In this document: one piece after another, positions 1 through 5,735 of the stretch | Layout: the number at the start of each line of letters is the position of its first letter | Numbering within the stretch: the first letter of the stretch is position 1 | From: Acholeplasma sp. | Lineage (GTDB): Bacteria; Bacillota_I; Bacilli_A; Acholeplasmatales; Acholeplasmataceae | NCBI GenBank assembly: GCA_012837395.1 | Contig: DURF01000130.1 | Coordinates: 1 to 8,531 of the forward strand | Length of the DNA: 8,531 bases | Reading direction: 5' to 3' | The notes under the pieces: model-generated | The model's database searches: none | What the model was told of the DNA's origin: nothing | What the model saw: only the letters and a program-made list of their open reading frames with translations | Translations under genes and position numbers: made by a program

Positions 1-1
1 A

Positions 2-508
2 GAGCGTGGAGTAACAGTTAAAGATATTGCTGAAATTACTCATCATCAACAATCACGCTATACTGAAGGAATTTCAATGCAGTTATGTATTGAATCGGTT
101 GAAAAGATTTTATCTTTAAGAGATACATTTCATTTTGTTCAATTATCTGCTGAAATCGATCGTTTAGTTGAAGAAAAAGCTTTTAGAAGCCCAATTCAAG
201 ATATATTACATGAGGACTTAGGGCTCTTTGGAATTGATGAAACACTTGGTCTTGACTTATCAGGTTTATATGGAACAATTGGGCAAACAAACTTTGGTGA
301 TATTGATGTTAACAAAGTTGGTGTAATTGCAAGACTAAATGAAGAAGGTAAAAAAGAAGGCGTATGTCATACTTTTATGGATGATATTGTTGGTGCACTT
401 GCAGCTGCAGCATCAACTAGAGTAGCCCAAGTTTTAAACGAAGAACTTGCAGCACTAAATGATGATTATGAAAGAATAACTATTTTTGATTTAGAGGATG
501 AATTATAA
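2..508 (+). CDS. Phosphatidylglycerophosphatase A family protein (YutG-like), 5'-truncated by the window edge
   Basis: The 168 visible residues resemble the PgpA family (Pfam PgpA), specifically the short, soluble YutG type of Firmicutes. Family members are assigned to dephosphorylation of phosphatidylglycerophosphate to phosphatidylglycerol at the membrane surface. The fragment opens with ERGVTVKDIAEITHHQQ, which matches the start of YutG-type proteins as I remember them, so probably only about ten residues are missing. Other family marks are LYGTIGQTNFGDID (visible residues about 89-102) and CHTFMDDIVGALAAAAS (about 122-138), the conserved acidic DD segment near the C-terminus. No transmembrane helix is visible, unlike E. 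coli PgpA. An internal ATG at 77 is not the start, because homologous sequence continues upstream of it in frame. The tail after about residue 140 is acidic. It ends with TAA, 13 nt before the next gene, so the two are likely co-transcribed. The family call is firm; the exact substrate is inferred. Confidence 0.88.
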   Translation, partial: ERGVTVKDIAEITHHQQSRYTEGISMQLCIESVEKILSLRDTFHFVQLSAEIDRLVEEKAFRSPIQDILHEDLGLFGIDETLGLDLSGLYGTIGQTNFGDIDVNKVGVIARLNEEGKKEGVCHTFMDDIVGALAAAASTRVAQVLNEELAALNDDYERITIFDLEDEL

Positions 509-511
509 AAA

Positions 512-518
512 AGGTGAT
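512..518 (+). promoter_or_regulatory. Ribosome binding site AGGTGAT deciding a GTG start
   Basis: AGGTGAT is complementary to the 3' end of bacterial 16S rRNA (ATCACCT). It sits 3 nt before GTG 522, which puts the GG core at a normal distance. It supports the GTG as the true start of the membrane-protein gene; the next in-frame ATG is more than 100 codons downstream. The same heptamer precedes prfB. Confidence 0.7.
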
Positions 519-521
519 TAA

Positions 522-1829
522 GTGGAAAATAAAACTAGTAAAAAAGATAAGATAATTACAAAATTTGGTAAAAACTTATTTGCCAAATTTTTCGGTTTTG
601 AACAAGGCGTTGATATTACTGATGATATTGCTGTTTTACATCGAAAAAATGTTGTAATTAAAAACATAATTTTTGTTACTAACATTATTTATTCACTTCT
701 TTTATTTATTTTATCATTATCAACAAATCTAAGATCTGACTGGGCGATTACAATAATTGCCTTTCCATTAACTTTTATTATTAACAAAGGTTTAACGTCA
801 TTAATTAACATCGATAATAGAGATATAACAAAACAATCGGTTGCGATGTATATAGCATCTCTTTATATATACATTTCATCTATTTTAGTTTACGCGAGAC
901 TTTATCAATCTGGTACATTTGAAACAGTATCTTATGTCTTATTATATTATTCAATTGTTTTAATATCTTTATATCAAGATAAGAAGTTATTATTCCATGG
1001 TTTTATCTACTTGTTTGGTTTAATGACTTTTATTCATTTGTTATGGACATATCAAATATTAGAATATAATAGTTTATCAATCGCTGAGTTTTTAAAATCT
1101 TTTGTAGGATCAACTGATTTTGGAGATTTAATATTAAGGTCACTCGTATTCATTTTATTTTATTTAGTTGTCTATGTTATAGTCTCAATTGGACAATATA
1201 TGCAAGAAGAAAGAAAGTTGGAGTTAATTAAAAGAAGGCAAGTTCAAAATGACTTTGCGGCAATTGTTGGAAATTTATTTAATGCAGTATTTATTAATGC
1301 GTATGTAAATTTGAATGAAGACTTTGCTTATATGACTCAAAGAATGGCCGATAAAATTGCTGGATTTATTAATTTAAATCCAATCGCAATTGAAAATTTA
1401 AATGATTTTGCTTTAATTCATTTAAAATATGATGATGTAAAAGATTTCAAACTAGATGTAGATGCCTTTGATGATCGTATATATGAAGAGTTAAAAGCTA
1501 AAACAACACTTGGAGCTGACATTGTTAAAAGAATGGAGATTTCTCAAAACGTTGATACAATCGCAAGATCATATGTTGAAAACAATTTAGGAGATGAAAA
1601 ACTTATCTCAATTATGGCACCAGTTAATGATGATAACTCACAAATTATTATGTTATCTGAAATTTATTTAACATTTAGAGATTCACAAAGTTACAAAAGA
1701 CCTTTTACACATAGTGAAACTCTAAATTATATTGAAAAAATATTTGAACCATTTTTAAGCCCAGTTATATTAGAAAGGTTTTTAAAGTTTTCTGATGAAA
1801 TAGAAAGTGAATATAATAGTTATTTATAG
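522..1829 (+). CDS. Six-helix membrane protein with a degenerate HD-GYP-like cytosolic domain
   Basis: The 435-residue protein has a charged N-terminus (1-42), then about six membrane segments near residues 45-67, 73-92, 105-126, 134-151, 156-178 and 203-225. A basic linker (RKLELIKRRQ, 231-240) follows, then a soluble domain at about 245-430. That domain aligns, from memory of the consensus, with HD-GYP phosphodiesterases. MTQRMADKIAGFINL (271-285) fits the HSxRVA helix, NDFALIH (294-300) the AALLHD helix, ELKAKTTLGADIV (323-335) the IKxHxxxGxxIL helix, and QIIMLSEIYLTFRDSQSYKR (374-393) the RIIAVADVFDALTSDRPYRK segment. Catalytic residues are mostly lost: first His to Met271, HD Asp to Leu301, third His to Lys327, GYP to EKL (359-361), metal Asp to Glu380. 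Cyclic-di-GMP hydrolysis is therefore unlikely, and a sensory, scaffold or ligand-binding role is inferred. The gene is probably co-transcribed with the upstream PgpA-family gene. GTG start, TAG stop. The membrane topology is surer than the domain call. Confidence 0.6.
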   Translation: MENKTSKKDKIITKFGKNLFAKFFGFEQGVDITDDIAVLHRKNVVIKNIIFVTNIIYSLLLFILSLSTNLRSDWAITIIAFPLTFIINKGLTSLINIDNRDITKQSVAMYIASLYIYISSILVYARLYQSGTFETVSYVLLYYSIVLISLYQDKKLLFHGFIYLFGLMTFIHLLWTYQILEYNSLSIAEFLKSFVGSTDFGDLILRSLVFILFYLVVYVIVSIGQYMQEERKLELIKRRQVQNDFAAIVGNLFNAVFINAYVNLNEDFAYMTQRMADKIAGFINLNPIAIENLNDFALIHLKYDDVKDFKLDVDAFDDRIYEELKAKTTLGADIVKRMEISQNVDTIARSYVENNLGDEKLISIMAPVNDDNSQIIMLSEIYLTFRDSQSYKRPFTHSETLNYIEKIFEPFLSPVILERFLKFSDEIESEYNSYL

Positions 1830-1830
1830 T

Positions 1831-1846
1831 TTTATTTTAAAATAAA
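1831..1846 (+). repeat. 16-bp perfect A/T palindrome before the metK promoter
   Basis: TTTATTTTAAAATAAA is its own reverse complement. It begins 1 nt after the stop of the membrane-protein gene and ends just before the extended -10 of metK, so it overlaps the expected -35 position. It contains no G or C, so it would be a weak hairpin and a poor terminator. It may be chance in AT-rich DNA, or an UP-like or protein-binding site. Confidence 0.4.
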
Positions 1847-1848
1847 TA

Positions 1849-1857
1849 TGTTATAAT
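1849..1857 (+). promoter_or_regulatory. Extended -10 promoter of the metK riboswitch unit
   Basis: TGTTATAAT is a perfect extended -10 (TGn followed by TATAAT at 1852-1857). No good -35 is present at 17 bp spacing (the region is T/A-rich), which extended -10 promoters can tolerate. Transcription should begin about 1863-1866, some 10 nt before the first aptamer helix, which is the usual layout for an S-box leader. Confidence 0.65.
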
Positions 1858-1876
1858 TATTACAAGTTAATAAAGA

Positions 1877-1968
1877 CTTATTAAGAGCTATGGAGGTTAG
1901 TGACCAATGAAGTAGCGGCAACCTATTAAATTAGGTGCCATCACGAGGAGAGTAATCTCATCAATAAG
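1877..1968 (+). promoter_or_regulatory. SAM-I (S-box) riboswitch aptamer
   Basis: This leader binds S-adenosylmethionine and controls metK. All helices of the four-way junction can be drawn. P1 is CTTATT 1877-1882 with AATAAG 1963-1968. P2 is GCTAT 1887-1891 with GTAGC 1912-1916, carrying the kink-turn bases (TGGAGG and CGGCAA). P3 is ACCTA 1921-1925 with TAGGT 1932-1936. P4 is GAGA 1948-1951 with TCTC 1956-1959, closed by a GTAA tetraloop. The pseudoknot can form between GTGA 1900-1903 and TCAC 1941-1944. The conserved strings AAGAG, ATGAAG, CGGCAACC and GGTGCCA are in the expected order. The gene behind it, SAM synthetase, is a classic S-box target. Confidence 0.95.
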
Positions 1969-1978
1969 GAAATTTATA

Positions 1979-2009
1979 AGCACTATCCTTGTTGAATAGT
2001 GCTTTTTTT
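1979..2009 (+). terminator. Riboswitch-controlled intrinsic terminator with competing antiterminator
   Basis: AGCACTAT (1979-1986) pairs with ATAGTGCT (1996-2003) around a 9-nt loop, followed by T residues to 2009. The competing antiterminator is clear: TCAATAAGGA (1961-1970) pairs with TCCTTGTTGA (1986-1995) over ten positions with one G-U wobble. That uses up the 3' strand of P1 and the whole terminator loop. With SAM bound, P1 holds 1963-1968 and the terminator forms, so metK is off; without SAM the antiterminator forms and transcription continues. Confidence 0.93.
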
Positions 2010-2011
2010 GA

Positions 2012-2018
2012 AAGGAAG
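2012..2018 (+). promoter_or_regulatory. metK ribosome binding site AAGGAAG
   Basis: AAGGAAG lies 7 nt before ATG 2026 and fixes the metK start. It lies just after the terminator T-run. It rules out the in-frame GTG at 1999, which is inside the terminator hairpin and has no ribosome binding site. Confidence 0.8.
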
Positions 2019-2025
2019 TATAGAT

Positions 2026-3189
2026 ATGAATTATTTATTTAGTAGTGAATCAGTAACAAAAGGTCATCCTGATAAAGTTGCCGATAGAATAAGTGATGCT
2101 GTTTTAGATGCAGCATTAAAAGAGGACGAAAATTCAAGAGTTGCATGTGAAGTAGCGATTAAAAGTGATTTAGTTTTAGTATTTGGAGAAATTACAACAA
2201 AAGCGAAAATTGACTACGAAACAATTATTAGAGAAACCATTATTGAGATAGGTTATGATAATGATGAATTAGGTTTTAATGGAAAAACTGTTGAAATAAA
2301 TTTTAAGTTAACAAATCAATCAAGCGAAATTGCTCAAGGAGTAAGTTTAGAAGATGAGTTAAACCAGGGTGCTGGCGATCAAGGTATTATGTTTGGTTAT
2401 GCAACTAATGAAACAAAAAATTATATGCCAATTGCAATCGATTTAGCACACAGACTAGCTTTAAGACTAACTGAAGTAAGAGAAAAAGAAATTGTCAAAG
2501 GAATTAGACCAGATGGTAAAACCCAAGTAACAATCGAATATGATAAGAATCATCAACCAGTTAGAGTTGATACAATTGTAATTTCAACACAACACGATGA
2601 ATCTTATAACAGCGAAACATTAAGAAAAGTGTTAGTTGATGAAGTTATTAATAAAGTAGTTAATAATAAACATATGGATGAAAATACTAAGATTTTAATT
2701 AATCCAACTGGAAGTTTTATTTTAGGTGGACCAGCAGCAGATTCGGGTTTAACTGGTAGAAAATTAATTGTTGATACATATGGCGGTTATGCAAGACATG
2801 GTGGCGGAGCATTTTCTGGTAAAGATGCATCTAAGGTAGACCGCTCAGCAGCATATATGATGCGTTATTTAGCGAAACATATTGTTGCTGCTAAGTTAGC
2901 TGAGCGTGTTGAGTTACAAGTATCTTATGCAATTGGAGTTGCTAAACCAGTTAGTTTATTTATTGAAACTTTTGGAACAGAAAAGGTAGAATTAAGAAAA
3001 ATTTATAATCTAATTGAAAATAATTTTGATTTAAGACCAGCAGCAATTATTAAAAAACTAGAATTAAAAAAACCGATTTATAAAAAGTTATCTTCTTATG
3101 GACATTTTGGTGAAAATGCTAAAAATTTAAAATGGGAAGAGTTAGATAATCTTGCTTTATTTGAGCAAGTATTAGAAGATAAGCGCTAA
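2026..3189 (+). CDS. metK: S-adenosylmethionine synthetase (methionine adenosyltransferase)
   Basis: MetK makes S-adenosylmethionine from methionine and ATP, releasing phosphate and pyrophosphate, as a cytosolic tetramer. The protein has 387 residues, normal for the bacterial family. Visible family marks are SVTKGHPDKVADRISD at the N-terminus (GHPDK at 13-17, with a catalytic His), GAGDQGIMFGYA (115-126, the adenine/methionine loop signature), NPTGSFILGGPAADSGLTGR (226-245) and GGGAFSGKD (259-267, the P-loop-like signature) followed by SKVDRSAAY. The start at 2026 is chosen for its ribosome binding site and because the family begins just before the LFSSESV segment. The gene stands alone between its own riboswitch leader and a terminator, so its main control is expected to be feedback by SAM. 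Nothing looks truncated or missing. Confidence 0.98.
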   Translation: MNYLFSSESVTKGHPDKVADRISDAVLDAALKEDENSRVACEVAIKSDLVLVFGEITTKAKIDYETIIRETIIEIGYDNDELGFNGKTVEINFKLTNQSSEIAQGVSLEDELNQGAGDQGIMFGYATNETKNYMPIAIDLAHRLALRLTEVREKEIVKGIRPDGKTQVTIEYDKNHQPVRVDTIVISTQHDESYNSETLRKVLVDEVINKVVNNKHMDENTKILINPTGSFILGGPAADSGLTGRKLIVDTYGGYARHGGGAFSGKDASKVDRSAAYMMRYLAKHIVAAKLAERVELQVSYAIGVAKPVSLFIETFGTEKVELRKIYNLIENNFDLRPAAIIKKLELKKPIYKKLSSYGHFGENAKNLKWEELDNLALFEQVLEDKR

Positions 3190-3205
3190 TTGCGCTTTTC
3201 TTTTT
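3181..3205 (+). terminator. Intrinsic terminator overlapping the end of metK
   Basis: AAGCGC (3181-3186) pairs with GCGCTT (3192-3197) around a 5-nt loop, followed by TTCTTTTT. The left arm is the last two metK codons (Lys-Arg) and the loop begins with the TAA stop. The stem is short (6 bp) but four of its pairs are G-C, strong for this AT-rich genome. It separates metK from the secA unit. Confidence 0.8.
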
Positions 3206-3208
3206 GGC

Positions 3209-3240
3209 TTGATAAATAACCTTTATTATAGTATTATAAT
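3209..3240 (+). promoter_or_regulatory. Promoter of the secA-prfB-yitT-recX unit
   Basis: A -35 like TTGATA (3209-3214) is followed 17 bp later by TATTAT (3232-3237). A perfect TATAAT (3235-3240) overlaps it, at 20 bp spacing. Either could be the -10. It lies right behind the metK terminator and about 26 nt before the secA start codon, so the untranslated leader would be short. Confidence 0.6.
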
Positions 3241-3244
3241 AAAG
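3221..3244 (+). repeat. Perfect 10-bp inverted repeat over the secA -10 region
   Basis: CTTTATTATA (3221-3230) and TATAATAAAG (3235-3244) are exact reverse complements separated by GTAT. The right arm contains the TATAAT hexamer, so a dimeric protein bound here would block RNA polymerase. Most of it lies upstream of the expected transcript start, so it is better read as a DNA site than as an RNA hairpin. Chance in AT-rich sequence cannot be excluded. Confidence 0.5.
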
Positions 3245-3265
3245 ACACTTAAAGGATGTGAGACA

Positions 3266-5725
3266 ATGTTTAAAAAATGGTTTGATCCAACTAGAAAAGT
3301 CTTAAAACAAGCAAAAATTGTTGCTGATGCAGTGTTTGCATTAGAAGATGAAATGAAAAAATTAAGCGATCAAGAATTGAAAAATAAAACAAAAGAATTT
3401 AAAGAAAGATTTAAAAACGGCGAAACTTTAGATGATTTACAAGTTGAAGCTTTCGCGGTTGTAAGAGAAGCTTCAACAAGAGTTACTGGAATGACACCAT
3501 ACTATGTACAAATACTTGGTGCATATGCTATTCACAATGGTGATATTGCAGAGATGAAAACTGGTGAAGGTAAAACTTTAACAGCAGTTATGCCAGCATA
3601 CTTAAATGCTCTTAATGGTGAAGGCGTTCATATTATTACAGTTAACGATTACTTAGCTAAACGTGAAGCTGAAGGTGAAATCGGGGATTTATTTCGCTTT
3701 TTAGGACTAACTGTAGGTCTTAATGCGCGTGAGTTAACTAGAGAACAAAAACAAGAAGCATATGCTTCTGATATTATGTATTCAACAAATAGTGAAGTAG
3801 GATTTGACTATTTAAGAGATCATATGGTTTTATATTCGAAAGATTTAGTAGCTAAAAGAGGCTTAAATTTTGCGATTATTGACGAGGTTGACTCAATTTT
3901 AATTGACGAGGCGAGAACACCATTAATTATTTCTGGTGGTGCTAAAGAAAATAAAAACTTATATCAAAGAGCAGACCGATTAGTTAAAAGTTTTAATGAA
4001 GATGAATATGAAGTTGATATTGAATCAAAGACAATTGAATTAACACCAGAAGGTATTAATAAAGCAGAAAGTTTTTTTGAAGTAGAAAACTTATATGATT
4101 TAAATAACGTAAGTATCGTTCATCATATTAATAACGCTCTAAGAGCGAACTATATTCTAGCAAGAGATAAAGAATATGTTGTTCAAGATGGTGAAGTATT
4201 AATTGTTGACCAATTTACAGGTCGTATATTACATGGTCGTCAGTTTAGTGAAGGATTACATCAAGCAATTGAAGCAAAAGAAAACGTTGAAATTAAAAAA
4301 GAAACTGTAACTGTTGCGACAATTACATATCAAAACTTTTTTAGAATGTATAAAAAATTATCTGGTATGACAGGTACAGCTAAAACTGAAGAAGAAGAAT
4401 TTAATGAAATATATAATATGGATGTAATTGAAATACCTACTAATGAACCTGTAATTAGAATTGATGCACCTGATTATTTATACGCATCAGCAGAAGCTAA
4501 ATTTAAAGCATTACTAGATGATGTTGAGGCTAGACACAAAAAAGGTCAACCAATATTAGTTGGTACTATAGCGGTTGAAACTAGTGAGTTTTTATCACTA
4601 GAAATGCGAAAAAGAAGAATTCCTCATGAAGTTTTAAATGCTAAAAATCATGCTAGAGAAGCTGAAATTATTGAAAAAGCCGGATTAAAAGGCTCTGTCA
4701 CAATTGCTACAAACATGGCTGGTCGTGGTACGGATATTAAACTAGGAGAAGGGGTTGTTGAACTGGGTGGACTAGCTGTTTTAGGTAGTGAAAGACATGA
4801 GTCACGCCGTATTGACAATCAGTTAAGAGGACGTTCTGGTCGACAAGGAGATCCAGGGTTTTCAAGATTTTATATATCAGCTGATGATGAATTATTAGTA
4901 AGATTTGGTGGTGAGTCATTTAAAAGAAGAATTCAAATGCTTCAAAACTTAAATGAAGATAAAGAAGCACCAATTGAATCAAAGATGTTTTCAAGATTTG
5001 TTGCTAGTGCACAAAAAAGAATTGAAGGAAACAACTTTGATTCACGTAAAAATGTTTTAAAATATGATGACGTTTTAAGAGTTCATCGTGAAATTATTTA
5101 TCAAGAAAGAACCGATGTTTTAACTCTAAATAACATTGAAGAACAAGCAATTACTATTTTAAACCGAACAATTGAAAATGATATTTATAACTATGTTAAA
5201 GTAGGAAGAAGAACTGAAGAAGTAGATGTTGAAGGATTAATGCGACATTTTGATGGTGCATTATTTAACAAAGGTGTTATCGATCAAAATGAACTAGAAG
5301 GAAAAACTCCTGAAGAAGTAACAAGTTATATTTTAGAACTAACTGAAAATATAGTTGAAACTAAAAAAAGTGCGATTCCAGATGAAGTCTTTAATGAATT
5401 TTTAAAAGTAATTATGCTTAGAATTATTGATACATATTGGATGAATCATATTGACACAATGAGCGAACTTCGTCAAGGTGTAACACTACAAGCTTATGGC
5501 CAACAAAATCCACTTGTAATTTACCAAAAAGAGGGATTCCGTTTATTTGAAGAATTAAAAACAAACATTGGTCGAGATATTACAAAATATATTTTAAGAG
5601 CCAACATCCAAGTTAATGTTAAACGAGAAGCAGTAGTTAAAAATACTGCAACCAACCAAGGCGATGACGCCCCAAGAAAACGAAGAGTAAGAAAAACAAG
5701 AGGTCGTCGTGCACCTTGGCAATAA
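3266..5725 (+). CDS. secA: Preprotein translocase ATPase SecA, without the C-terminal zinc domain
   Basis: SecA is the motor that pushes unfolded preproteins through the SecYEG channel using ATP. The protein has 819 residues. It shows Walker A EMKTGEGKT (96-104), Walker B and DEAR box IIDEVDSILIDEARTP (204-219), the preprotein cross-linking domain (about 220-365), NMAGRGTDIKLG (483-494) and the arginine-finger region QLRGRSGRQGDPG (519-531) of the second nucleotide-binding fold, then the scaffold and wing domains with the YDDVLRVHR segment (600-608). The usual C-terminal cysteine zinc motif (CxCxSGKKYKxCC) is absent; the protein ends in a basic tail, RKRRVRKTRGRR (804-815). The ATG at 3266 has AAAGGA (3251-3256) upstream and begins the typical MFKKWFDP sequence; an in-frame start at 3209 would lie inside the promoter. 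prfB follows 10 nt after the stop, the same order as in Bacillus. Confidence 0.98.
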   Translation: MFKKWFDPTRKVLKQAKIVADAVFALEDEMKKLSDQELKNKTKEFKERFKNGETLDDLQVEAFAVVREASTRVTGMTPYYVQILGAYAIHNGDIAEMKTGEGKTLTAVMPAYLNALNGEGVHIITVNDYLAKREAEGEIGDLFRFLGLTVGLNARELTREQKQEAYASDIMYSTNSEVGFDYLRDHMVLYSKDLVAKRGLNFAIIDEVDSILIDEARTPLIISGGAKENKNLYQRADRLVKSFNEDEYEVDIESKTIELTPEGINKAESFFEVENLYDLNNVSIVHHINNALRANYILARDKEYVVQDGEVLIVDQFTGRILHGRQFSEGLHQAIEAKENVEIKKETVTVATITYQNFFRMYKKLSGMTGTAKTEEEEFNEIYNMDVIEIPTNEPVIRIDAPDYLYASAEAKFKALLDDVEARHKKGQPILVGTIAVETSEFLSLEMRKRRIPHEVLNAKNHAREAEIIEKAGLKGSVTIATNMAGRGTDIKLGEGVVELGGLAVLGSERHESRRIDNQLRGRSGRQGDPGFSRFYISADDELLVRFGGESFKRRIQMLQNLNEDKEAPIESKMFSRFVASAQKRIEGNNFDSRKNVLKYDDVLRVHREIIYQERTDVLTLNNIEEQAITILNRTIENDIYNYVKVGRRTEEVDVEGLMRHFDGALFNKGVIDQNELEGKTPEEVTSYILELTENIVETKKSAIPDEVFNEFLKVIMLRIIDTYWMNHIDTMSELRQGVTLQAYGQQNPLVIYQKEGFRLFEELKTNIGRDITKYILRANIQVNVKREAVVKNTATNQGDDAPRKRRVRKTRGRRAPWQ

Positions 5726-5731
5726 GGTGAT
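5725..5731 (+). promoter_or_regulatory. prfB ribosome binding site AGGTGAT overlapping the secA stop
   Basis: AGGTGAT begins on the last base of the secA TAA and ends 4 nt before ATG 5736. It sets the prfB start and rules out the in-frame ATG at 5709, which lies inside secA. The overlap suggests translational coupling of the two genes. Confidence 0.7.
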
Positions 5732-5735
5732 ATTT

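Noticed and set aside
522..1829. Assignment of the membrane protein to the 7TM-HD (PgpH-type) c-di-AMP phosphodiesterases
   Set aside because: The C-terminal part matches the HD-GYP-specific segments after the HD core (the IIxxxxxY...YKRP region) rather than 7TM-HD proteins, and the HD residues are missing.
1999..2025. Possible upstream GTG start adding nine residues to MetK
   Set aside because: It lies inside the riboswitch terminator hairpin, has no ribosome binding site, and the family starts at the next Met (2026), which has AAGGAAG in front.
3209..3265. Possible upstream start adding 19 residues to SecA
   Set aside because: The stretch is the promoter and inverted-repeat region. The added residues do not resemble SecA, and ATG 3266 has its own ribosome binding site.
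4737..4919. Short antisense reading frame within secA
   Set aside because: It is opposite a highly conserved SecA motif region, is 60 residues long and has no recognisable features.
5709..5735. Possible upstream prfB start inside secA
   Set aside because: No ribosome binding site there; ATG 5736 is preceded by AGGTGAT at a good distance and begins a normal RF2 N-terminus.
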